From NCBI RefSeq assembly GCF_041060425.1, contig NZ_JAULBC010000001.1, forward strand, positions 434,001-498,000: a stretch of DNA of 64,000 nucleotides, read 5' to 3'. Position 1 is the stretch's first letter. Each line of letters opens with the position of its first letter. This DNA is from Danxiaibacter flavus (lineage in GTDB: Bacteria > Bacteroidota > Bacteroidia > Chitinophagales > Chitinophagaceae). The notes beneath the pieces were generated by a model. It searched no databases, was not told the DNA's origin, and saw only the letters and a program-made list of their open reading frames with translations. A program made the translations under genes and the position numbers. Positions 51,541 to 59,810 of this stretch are shown in pieces.

Positions 51541-51640
51541 AAAAACTCCGTGGTCCTCTGCGTCATCTCCGTGAAACTCAGTGTAATGTTTTTTGTTACA
51601 CGGAGGAATACAGGAGAAGACACAGAGAAGCACAGAGCTT
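51541..51640. repeat. 'Ctccgtgaaactcagtgtaa' type repeat with inverted halves
   Basis: Two opposed halves (ACTCCGTGGTCCTCTGCGTC... and ...TTACACGGAGGAATACAGG) with AGAAGACACAGAGAAGCACA at the end. Same family as 10548-10615. It lies in the 254-bp gap between convergent CBS and GH78 genes and may form a weak hairpin. Confidence 0.6.
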
Positions 51641-51648
51641 TAAAACAA

Positions 51649-54378
51649 TTATTTAATTACAAAATTATAATTACCTGCGGTGAGACTATACCTGCTTAAT
51701 CCTTTTTCAGTTTTTCCAATTGCACGTACTGCTTTGTCAGTCGAACTCACCATCTTTCCATCGTTATACAATGCTTTATTGATGAGATCAAGCGCCAGCG
51801 TTGCAGTTGTATTTGCAGGAACAACTACGTTGTAAGCAACCTCATTTCGATTTTTCTTCCAGGAAGAAGTAATGCGGCCACCGGGAGCATCATGCGTTGC
51901 AGAGAAGCTATCAAGACCGTCCACAAAATTTGGTTGTAACAAAACGTTCTTAAAACCAGGCTTGCTTTCGTCTGGAAAGATTCCTCCAAGTCCTTTATAC
52001 ATCCAAGCGCCGATTTCCCCAAACATAATGTGGTTGCGGGAAATATCTGATTTAGCATCAATGGGCCAGTTTTCATATAAAGTGGTAGCTCCATTTACGA
52101 TCCACCAACCCCACGATGGAAAATTTTCCTGCGCGGCAATTTTGTAAGCTGCGTCAGCATAGCCATTTTCGCTTAATGCATTCAGGATTGTTTTTGTGCC
52201 GAGCAAACCTACATCAAGATGAAAACTATCCAGCTTAACTCTTTCTGCAAGATTGGCCGCTATTTTAGCTTTTAGTTCAGCTGGAGCCAATCCCCAATGC
52301 AGCGGAGCACTCATTTCTGTTTGTGTCCCTTTACCATAAATACCGGTTTGTTTGTTGAGGTATTTACTGTTAAATGCATTTTTTATTTTTTCCGCCAGCT
52401 TGCTGTAAGTATCAAAATCTTCTGTTTTATTAAACAGTTTGGCTGCTTTAGCCAGGATGGTTGCATCAACAAAATAATAGACACTGGAAGTAAGTTCTAC
52501 AGGTGACTGAGATTTTACTGGTACCCAATCGCCTAGTCCCCATGTAGTGAGGCCGGTAGGACTCACAGCAGTTATCCTGTCAACATAACGTTTGATATTG
52601 TCATAGCAATCGTGAAGCAGTTTCTCGTCACCATAGAACATGTAAATGTTCCAGGGAATAATCGCTATCGTGCTTGTCCAGTCCGGTCCGTTACCCCATT
52701 CATACCCCCATCCGCCTGTTGGTATAATAGAAGGCAGCGTACCATTTGGTTGCTGTTCATCCCTGTGATCTGCCAGCCATTTTTCATATACGGTGATGCC
52801 GTCAAAGTTGTATAAACCTGTTTCACTGGCTATATGTGCATCGCCTGTCCAGCCATTTTTTTCGCGTTGCGGACAATCAGTCGGATAACCAAAGAGATTT
52901 GACAGGTAAGAGTTGTTAGTTGCCCACCAAAGCTTATTCATCATTTGGTTGGATGTTGAAACAGAACCGATTGCCGGAACTGCGCTGTGCATGAAATAGC
53001 CTTTCAGACTTTGTTGCGATAACGTAACCGGCTTGCTGCTGGTTACCTCTACGTATTGAAATCCTTTGTAGTTAAAGCGCGGCTCAAAACTTTCTTCTCC
53101 TTTTCCGGATAGGATAAAGATGTCTGTTTGAAAAGGATCGGTATTGTCTTTAGGACGATAATGAACATCGATATTTGATTGATCAACATGCCCGTTCTCA
53201 TTCAATCGTTCAGCATGTCTCAGCGATATGATTGTCCCGGCTTCACCTTGAACTGTGATATGACTTACGCCTGCGATGTTTCTTCCCAGATCAAACACAT
53301 AAGTGGTATCATTCAGTTTATTAAGATGTGCAGTGGGAATTTCCTCAATATGTTTTACCGGATACATCATTTGCGAAACAATGTTTGTAGACGGTGCAGC
53401 GCGGTATATTACATCTTTCCATTTGCTGTCGTTAAATCCGGGCGAATCCCAGCCTTGTTGCTCAAGCCTGGCATCGTAATGTTCTGCAGTGTAAATACTG
53501 TTGAAGATAACCGGACTTAAAGACGTTTTCCAGTCTTTGCCCGATGAAATTGTTTCTGTAGAGCCATCCTCAAAAGTGATCTTTATATCCATGCAAAATG
53601 TCGGACGTCCGCGCCACGGTGCTTTATCAAAGAACCATACAGCTGTTGACTGATGGTTGTACCAGCCATTTCCCATTAACATGCCGATGGCATTTTTGCC
53701 TTGTTGTAAACTTGCTGTTACATCATGCACAACATACAGTGTTCTTCTGTCGAACCTTGTGTACATTGGGTCTAAATAATGATCACCAAAACGGCGGCCG
53801 TTAATGCTTAGTTCAAAGAGACCTGCTGCCGCAACATAAGCCCGCGCGAATTTTATCTTCTTGCTCAGATTGACTTCTTTCCTGAAGTATGCTGCAGGTT
53901 TGAGATTTATATCATCGTTATCGCTGATCCAGGCGCCTTTCCAATTTTCAGCCTGCATCATTCCTGTTTCAAATGCATGTGTTGTGCTGCTGCTTTTAAC
54001 GCCGTCTTTATCCCATACAAAAATCTTCCAGTAATATCTTGTTTGTGGCTGCAATGGCTTGCCTGCATAAGTCACAAGTGTTACATCGCTATTAATTTTG
54101 CCGGACTGCCACGTATTTGCCTGGTCAAGGGCGATAGAATCTGTTGATACTACAATCTGATATGCCAGTTGTTTGGCGCCCGGGCGGGTATCCTGCAACT
54201 GCCAGGAAAATCGTGGATGTACGTTGTCAATTCCTATCGGATTCCCGAGATGCTCGCATTGCAATTTTACCGGAGTGCATTGCGGCACTGCAAACACGGC
54301 ACCAGAGATGCCTGTTGTGATCACAAGTAATAATGAACAAACAAATTGCGAAGGGCGGGCTTTTAAAAAACGTAGCAT
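51649..54378 (-). CDS. Alpha-L-rhamnosidase, GH78 family (long form)
   Basis: 909 residues from the ATG giving MLRFLKARPSQF; a TTG two codons upstream is less likely. Signal region ~10-30. It has the full GH78 architecture: Fn3-like N-domain (CEHLGNPIGIDNVHPRFSW), Bac_rhamnosid_N beta-sandwich (AYVAAAGLFELSINGRRFGD), rhamnosid concanavalin-like domain, the (alpha/alpha)6 barrel with DCPQREKNGWTGDAH and GDWVPV, and a C-terminal beta-domain. It is probably periplasmic or surface-exposed. It is the third rhamnosidase in the window and far from the rha genes. Confidence 0.95.
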   Translation of the reverse strand: MLRFLKARPSQFVCSLLLVITTGISGAVFAVPQCTPVKLQCEHLGNPIGIDNVHPRFSWQLQDTRPGAKQLAYQIVVSTDSIALDQANTWQSGKINSDVTLVTYAGKPLQPQTRYYWKIFVWDKDGVKSSSTTHAFETGMMQAENWKGAWISDNDDINLKPAAYFRKEVNLSKKIKFARAYVAAAGLFELSINGRRFGDHYLDPMYTRFDRRTLYVVHDVTASLQQGKNAIGMLMGNGWYNHQSTAVWFFDKAPWRGRPTFCMDIKITFEDGSTETISSGKDWKTSLSPVIFNSIYTAEHYDARLEQQGWDSPGFNDSKWKDVIYRAAPSTNIVSQMMYPVKHIEEIPTAHLNKLNDTTYVFDLGRNIAGVSHITVQGEAGTIISLRHAERLNENGHVDQSNIDVHYRPKDNTDPFQTDIFILSGKGEESFEPRFNYKGFQYVEVTSSKPVTLSQQSLKGYFMHSAVPAIGSVSTSNQMMNKLWWATNNSYLSNLFGYPTDCPQREKNGWTGDAHIASETGLYNFDGITVYEKWLADHRDEQQPNGTLPSIIPTGGWGYEWGNGPDWTSTIAIIPWNIYMFYGDEKLLHDCYDNIKRYVDRITAVSPTGLTTWGLGDWVPVKSQSPVELTSSVYYFVDATILAKAAKLFNKTEDFDTYSKLAEKIKNAFNSKYLNKQTGIYGKGTQTEMSAPLHWGLAPAELKAKIAANLAERVKLDSFHLDVGLLGTKTILNALSENGYADAAYKIAAQENFPSWGWWIVNGATTLYENWPIDAKSDISRNHIMFGEIGAWMYKGLGGIFPDESKPGFKNVLLQPNFVDGLDSFSATHDAPGGRITSSWKKNRNEVAYNVVVPANTTATLALDLINKALYNDGKMVSSTDKAVRAIGKTEKGLSRYSLTAGNYNFVIK

Positions 54379-54454
54379 GGCCAAGTTGTTAAAGGATTAA
54401 ATGAAAGCGCGTAATCTACAGAAAAATGAGTATTTAACCATCCTGTGGTGGGGC

Positions 54455-54700
54455 GGTGGTGAATGGTCAATAGTGAATAGTGAAAAGTGCAAGCAGCTGA
54501 GTATTTATTAATACCTTATGTGTGAAATACAGTTATACAGAGTGACACAGAAGACGCGGAGTTGCACAGAGAATATCTCCGTGTAACTCTGTGTCTTCTC
54601 TGTATTTTTCTCTGTGTAACAAAAAAAGCTTCCTCCAAGAGCAGCTCAAAAAAAACAAAGTCTGCTACACCTTTCACTATTCACCATTCACTATTGACCT
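54455..54700. repeat. Nested repeat cluster between GH78 and the DUF5916 gene
   Basis: Contains GGTGAATGGTCAATAGTGAA (54458-54484) facing TTCACTATTCACCATTCACT (54674-54693). Inside is a CAGTTATACAGAGTGACAC / CTCCGTGTAACTCTGTGTC inverted pair of the 'ctgtgtaac' family (54520-54620). The cluster is thus a palindrome inside a palindrome. No gene. Confidence 0.75.
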
Positions 54701-56932
54701 CTAGATATTCCACCAATAATTGAACTTCAGCACAAACGCTCGTGTTTTAACGGCAAACGGTCCGGGGTAATAATTATCTGTATAAACCAGGAAGAGGTCA
54801 GACGCAGGTTTGTATCTCCATTGAAAACGGGAATTGATGTTCAGGTTCTTTTGTTGTTCGTTGTATTGAATGTAGGTGGTAAAAAATAATTTGTTGGTAA
54901 ACGTAATATCTATTCTTGGGCCGACTAATAAAAAGCTTGTATTGCCCCATGGTTGAGGAAGCATTAGCTTGTTATAGCTTGTGCTCATGGTAATGTTCAC
55001 AAAAGGCTGAAAACGGTACCCGATATCGCTTGCGGCGGTTAACAGGTTGCCGTCTGCATAATATCCTCCATAACGGAAAGATGCAGTGTAAGTAAATAAG
55101 TGCTGTGGCGCCGAAACATAATCAAAGCCAACGGTGTTCCATTTATGCTGTGTGCCCCGCGCTAATGTGTCTTTTCCTGTATTGGTTGGATCATAAGGAT
55201 TCAATAACTGAACGTAATCGTTTTGTGTAACGAGGGATAATGTAGCCTTGCTCCTGAAAGTAAACAGGTAAGACAATACATTACTATGATCCGTTTGTTT
55301 GAACCTGGTATTGAAATAATAAATGCTTGTGAATACCGGCCCGTGCGTAAGAATGTTCCCCCCTTTCGGAAAGAAATAATAGCTGACCTGCGGATTCAAT
55401 TTGATATAATCCCTACGCGGAACATAGCCAACTTCAGCTGTGTAATTGTTGCCAACATATTGTGTCTGTCCGTAGATCAACCATTTCTTACTGCTGTATT
55501 GCAGGTGGCCTGCATACGTCCAGTCATTTCCTTTAAGGTTGGGAGCAAAGGATTTGAGTGCCATTGCTTTTCCTGTCCAGATGTTGTTGGAAGATGCAAG
55601 ATTGTACTCCAACCCAATATTTCTGTTGTATTGTTGGTAAACGCCTTTTACACTATCAGCAGCAGTTGGATTATAATTCATTGATGCTTTATCTACATAG
55701 ATAAAAGCAATATTGGATCGCTTAAAAACTTTACGCTGCAGGGAGAGCACCGCAAAATTCTGTGCAGGCAATGCCGTTTCGTCCACAGAAGCAGTCCGCA
55801 TATCCATCACGCCGATGCGCCAGTTTTTGTCCAGCTTCCCGCTTAAGCGTGCACCGTAATTGATCGGTACGCCCAGCCCGATTCTCCTGGAAAAGAAAGG
55901 CCTGATATCGGTATAACCAAAGTTCGCAAAGATGTCTCCGTTCTCAAGAAAGAACTGCCTTCTTTCCGGAAAGAATAACTCAAAACGGCTAAGGTTTGCG
56001 ACCTGCTTATCTACTTCAACCTGCGAAAAATCCGGCCGTACGGTCAGGTCAAGATTTAATGCGGAGGTTACAGCAATTTTAGCATCAGCGCCAAAATCTT
56101 TTTTGTATACGGCGTCTTTGTGCGGATCATAGCTTTTTGAGACACTTCCAAGAACGTAGGGTATTACAGAAATGTTTGATCGTGGTGCGGGCGGCGGTTC
56201 ATCCCAAACGAGTGTACCTGTGTAAGCAAGTGAAGCTGTCGGAAACTGCCTGGGAACAGGCGCCCAGCTTGATTTTTCCGTCGTCTTCAAATCATTGCGG
56301 CTAAAATTAATGCCCCACTCTTTTGAATCCTTTTTATAGCGGATGGTCTTAAACGGAATGGCTGCTTCGAAGATCCATTTATCATCGTAATTTTTTACAA
56401 CGGAGGTCCACTTGTTATCCCAGTTCAAATCTACTTTTCCACCCTCATACATGGCGCCGTCCCACTGTGCACCGAAGGCATTGGCGCCGAAACTGAAGCC
56501 GGTTGTCTGATCTTCAAATGTATCCATGAAGAAGATGAAATTGTCATTCTTTAAAAAACCAAAATCTCTCCTTAACGATTCAACCATATGCCGGCCCTTT
56601 ACAAAATTGTGGCAGGTGGCGAGTACATAAAGATTGTTGTTGTCGTACGACATGCTTACATCCGTCCGCACATTTGCAAAACTTGTATCCATTGGCAGTA
56701 CCATCCAGAACTGGCTGGTAGATTCTGCTGCTTTCCACGCAGAGTCGTCAGCTATTCCATCAATGGTAACCGGGGTAAGTGTTCTGTGAATGCGGAGATT
56801 AAAAGAAGCATTCTTTTTTTGAGCGTTTGCTTCACGCAGGCATAAGCATAATAACAAGCAGATAAGCAGCCTTTTCAAGATCGTTGTTTTAGGTAATTTG
56901 AGGGTGAAAGATAGCCAAAAAACGGCGATCAA
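54701..56932 (-). CDS. DUF5916 outer-membrane protein with CBM9-like N-terminal domain
   Basis: 743 residues from ATG; a TTG at 56878 would give the tidier signal peptide MKRLLICLLLCLCLREANAQ. A CBM9-like domain covers ~45-240 (TPVTIDGIADDSAWKAA, NNLYVLATCHN, WIFEAAIPFKTIRY, WGINFSRN). It is followed by a DUF5916 beta-barrel (LDLTVRPDFSQVEVDKQVAN, LSRFELFFPERRQFFLENGD) to the C-terminal strand. Such proteins are outer-membrane; the role is unknown, possibly sugar or peptide binding. Confidence 0.92.
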   Translation of the reverse strand: MIAVFWLSFTLKLPKTTILKRLLICLLLCLCLREANAQKKNASFNLRIHRTLTPVTIDGIADDSAWKAAESTSQFWMVLPMDTSFANVRTDVSMSYDNNNLYVLATCHNFVKGRHMVESLRRDFGFLKNDNFIFFMDTFEDQTTGFSFGANAFGAQWDGAMYEGGKVDLNWDNKWTSVVKNYDDKWIFEAAIPFKTIRYKKDSKEWGINFSRNDLKTTEKSSWAPVPRQFPTASLAYTGTLVWDEPPPAPRSNISVIPYVLGSVSKSYDPHKDAVYKKDFGADAKIAVTSALNLDLTVRPDFSQVEVDKQVANLSRFELFFPERRQFFLENGDIFANFGYTDIRPFFSRRIGLGVPINYGARLSGKLDKNWRIGVMDMRTASVDETALPAQNFAVLSLQRKVFKRSNIAFIYVDKASMNYNPTAADSVKGVYQQYNRNIGLEYNLASSNNIWTGKAMALKSFAPNLKGNDWTYAGHLQYSSKKWLIYGQTQYVGNNYTAEVGYVPRRDYIKLNPQVSYYFFPKGGNILTHGPVFTSIYYFNTRFKQTDHSNVLSYLFTFRSKATLSLVTQNDYVQLLNPYDPTNTGKDTLARGTQHKWNTVGFDYVSAPQHLFTYTASFRYGGYYADGNLLTAASDIGYRFQPFVNITMSTSYNKLMLPQPWGNTSFLLVGPRIDITFTNKLFFTTYIQYNEQQKNLNINSRFQWRYKPASDLFLVYTDNYYPGPFAVKTRAFVLKFNYWWNI

Positions 56933-57127
56933 GACCTTAAAATAATCGTTTTAGCAGGCAGATTGAACCTGATACGTCATGCGTTCCCGCTAATTTTTTT
57001 CGTAGTATGCAGGCAACGGAAATTATTGGTTAAATTTAAGAAGGTCTATTTAAAGAATAATATCAAGCAATTACGTTGATGCTCTTGAAACGTGAGAATA
57101 GCTCAATTTAAATTTATGTGTGCAGTT

Positions 57128-58642
57128 ATGAAAAATCTAATGCTTTGCCTGCTTGCAAATTTTTCAGTAATCCTGTCCTACTCACAAAATAGCCCCGGCA
57201 TTTTTGATGCAGATACAGATGTTGGTAATGTACAAAAACATGGTTCTGTAATGTATGATCCATCATCACAGGAATATACCGTTGAAGGCGCCGGAACAAA
57301 CATGTGGTTCGGCCATGATGAATTTCATTTTGTGTACAAGAAAATGAAAGGCGATTTTATCGTTCGCACTACAGCTGCCTTTATTGGAAAAGGAGTGGAA
57401 CAGCATAGAAAATGGGGTTGGATGGTGAGAACTTCGTTGGATTCTTCTTCCACACATATCAATGGAGTTGTTCACGGTGATGGCTTGACGTCGTTGCAAT
57501 TTCGACGCACAACCGGAGCGAACACAGAAGAAATAAAGATGCCAATTACCGGAGCCGACGTGGTTCAGCTGGAACGTAAAGGGAAAGTCTATACACTATC
57601 TGTTGCAAAAAATGGAGATCTGTTTACAGAGCAACAACTGTCGGATGTTGATCTTGGAGATGATGTTTATGTGGGAATATTTGTTTGTTCTCATAATCCT
57701 GCTGTAATTGAAAAAGCTGTTTTCAGAAATGTGCGGATTGTAGTTCCTGCGCCAGATACCCTTGTTCCTTACAAACAATATATAGGAAGTCATCTTGAAC
57801 TAATGGATGTATCCAACGGGTTTAGTAAGATCATTTACCAGTCGAAGGGTTCTATCCAGGCTCCCAATTGGATGAACGATGGTAACAGGTTATTGTATAA
57901 CGCGGATGGCTTACTGTACACATTTGATCTGAAGACAACAACGCCAACCTTGCTTAACACAGGTTCTGCCAAACAAAATAATAATGACCATGTAATGTCC
58001 TTCGATGGAAAAATGCTGGGCATCAGCAATTATGATAAAGAACGTAAAGGTTCAATCGTTTATACTTTACCGGTAACGGGAGGCGAGCCTAAAAGAATCA
58101 CCGAGACTGCACCATCTTATTTGCACGGCTGGTCGCCGGATGGGAAATTTCTCATCTTCACCGGGCAGCGCAACAATGAATTTGACATCTATAAAATACC
58201 ATCCTCCGGAGGAAAAGAAATTCAGTTAACCACAGCAAAAGGGTTAGACGACGGCAGTGAGTTTACTCCTGACGGACAGTTCATTTATTTTAATTCAGCA
58301 CGAACCGGAACAATGCAGATCTGGCGTATGAAGCCGGATGGAAGCAACCAGGAACAAATTACCAATGATTCGTTGAACAATTGGTTTCCGCATGTTTCTC
58401 CCGATGGAAAGTCGATTGTCTATATAACTTTTGGAAAAGATGTGTCTGCATCCGATCATCCTTTTTATAAGCATGTGTACATCCGTATGATGCCGGTAAG
58501 TGGCGGTCCTTCGAAGGTGATAGCATACCTGTATGGCGGACAGGGAACGATCAATACACCATCATGGTCGCCGGATAGTAAAAAGATCGCCTTCATAAGC
58601 AATACTAACCTGTTGTTTCCCATATTTCCGACAGCTAAGTAA
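57128..58642 (+). CDS. Exported protein with LamG-like domain fused to TolB-type propeller
   Basis: 504 residues from the ATG giving MKNLMLCLLANF; signal cleavage near SYSQ. The N-terminal ~190 residues form a DUF1349-like beta-sandwich (WFGHDEFHFVYKKMKGDF, KWGWMVRTSLDSSS). The C-terminal ~300 residues contain five or more PD40/TolB-like blades with SPDGKFLIFTG, TPDGQFIYFNSAR, SPDGKSIVYIT and SPDSKKIAFIS. It is probably periplasmic and protein- or glycan-binding. No enzymatic signature is seen. A terminator lies 24 bp after the stop. Confidence 0.86.
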   Translation: MKNLMLCLLANFSVILSYSQNSPGIFDADTDVGNVQKHGSVMYDPSSQEYTVEGAGTNMWFGHDEFHFVYKKMKGDFIVRTTAAFIGKGVEQHRKWGWMVRTSLDSSSTHINGVVHGDGLTSLQFRRTTGANTEEIKMPITGADVVQLERKGKVYTLSVAKNGDLFTEQQLSDVDLGDDVYVGIFVCSHNPAVIEKAVFRNVRIVVPAPDTLVPYKQYIGSHLELMDVSNGFSKIIYQSKGSIQAPNWMNDGNRLLYNADGLLYTFDLKTTTPTLLNTGSAKQNNNDHVMSFDGKMLGISNYDKERKGSIVYTLPVTGGEPKRITETAPSYLHGWSPDGKFLIFTGQRNNEFDIYKIPSSGGKEIQLTTAKGLDDGSEFTPDGQFIYFNSARTGTMQIWRMKPDGSNQEQITNDSLNNWFPHVSPDGKSIVYITFGKDVSASDHPFYKHVYIRMMPVSGGPSKVIAYLYGGQGTINTPSWSPDSKKIAFISNTNLLFPIFPTAK

Positions 58643-58665
58643 TTTTTTTTCAGGGCCTCAAAAAC

Positions 58666-58693
58666 AAAAAGCCAGCTACCCTGCTGGCTTTTT
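58666..58693. terminator. Bidirectional terminator between convergent genes
   Basis: AAAAAGCCAGC (58666-58676), six-base loop, GCTGGCTTTTT (58683-58693). Symmetric A and T tracts serve both the TolB-like gene and the S1/P1 nuclease gene. Confidence 0.92.
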
Positions 58694-58713
58694 ATAATAG
58701 GTTGAGATGGACA

Positions 58714-59496
58714 TTAGAATAAGCTGTTTAATACTTCAGCTAAGCGAATACCAGCCTGGCTAAGTCTTTCTTCTGTTGTAGGTGTATACTTCTCGAAATA
58801 CTGATAAGAAACAGTCGTGCTTTTGGTTGCATCTGCATAAATTTCACGACTTACTGTATATGACTCATACACCCAGTCTGCTATAGTGGTCTTTTTCCAC
58901 GCTTTTCTTTGTTCTTTGGTAATTGCTTTATTGCATTGATTGGCCAGTTCTTTATAAGACAGGTTGGTGTTCTCTATAATGGAACCATCCCACACGCTGT
59001 GCAAATTGCTTTCTTTACCACGAACCATCATTTTGATCTTATTGCCACCAAGGTCTTCGCCTCTTCCTGCATGCAAGGGCTGATGAATATCGCCAACAAG
59101 GTGTACGATATATCTTAGCGCGAAAAGTTTTTGTTCTCTTGTCGCTGAAGGATTTTTAAAATCAGCGATCATCTTGTTCAGGACGGTATATTCATTCACT
59201 GAATCTTTCTGAGAAACATACCTGATAAATCCATCATGATCTAAACCATCCGGCGGGTTGATGTAATGCCACGGACCTGTTTGAGCATATTCTTTATCAT
59301 AACGCATGTCGTCCGGTGTAGCACTTATAGAAGCTAATGACTGATTGTTGAGTAATTCATTAATGCCGCGAATGGTGCGTTTGCAAAGATGCATGCGGGC
59401 TATTTCTGCAACGGTTTTGTGTCCAACCACGCCCCATGCAAATAGGAAATGGGGCAGCGTAAAAAAAATTAGTATCAGTGGTATTTTTCTTTTCAT
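58714..59496 (-). CDS. S1/P1-family zinc nuclease
   Basis: 260 residues from the ATG giving MKRKIPLILIFF; cleavage after FLFA would expose Trp21 (AWGVVGHKTVAEIA) as the mature N-terminal residue, as required in S1/P1 enzymes where the N-terminal Trp binds zinc. Other ligands: H26, the ATPDDMR Asp, WHYIN His, VHLVGDIHQPLHAGR His/Asp and NLHSVWDGSII His/Asp. All appear present. It degrades single-stranded nucleic acids and releases 5'-nucleotides outside the cytoplasm. Confidence 0.95.
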   Translation of the reverse strand: MKRKIPLILIFFTLPHFLFAWGVVGHKTVAEIARMHLCKRTIRGINELLNNQSLASISATPDDMRYDKEYAQTGPWHYINPPDGLDHDGFIRYVSQKDSVNEYTVLNKMIADFKNPSATREQKLFALRYIVHLVGDIHQPLHAGRGEDLGGNKIKMMVRGKESNLHSVWDGSIIENTNLSYKELANQCNKAITKEQRKAWKKTTIADWVYESYTVSREIYADATKSTTVSYQYFEKYTPTTEERLSQAGIRLAEVLNSLF

Positions 59497-59810
59497 GATG
59501 CAAAAGAACAACAAAAAAAGTGATTGAACGCTACCGCTAAACCCGTCTCAATCGCACCCGATCTGCAAGCGTTGGCAATCAGGGAACATGAGGGATGTTA
59601 TTTAATTGTAAACTGAGCCTATTGATGGACGATAAATCAAAATAGAAAATGATCACGGTAAGCCATAATGTATAATTGTTACACAGAGCTTCACAGAGGA
59701 GGCACTGAGTTGCACAGAGACCTAACCATCTAATCTTCGCTCCAATCAACGTATAACGTAAAACTTATTACTTTACCACTCATTGTCAATTCTCAATTCT
59801 CCATTTTCAA
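59497..59810. repeat. Repeat-containing gap without gene
   Basis: Contains a GTTACACAGAGCTTCACAGA word with GAGTTGCACAGAGACC (59680-59726, 'ctgtgtaac' family) and CATTGTCAATTCTCAATTCT / CCATTTTCAATTAA words (59781-59815) reaching into the 3' end of the next gene. No promoter or ORF was clear. Confidence 0.6.
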
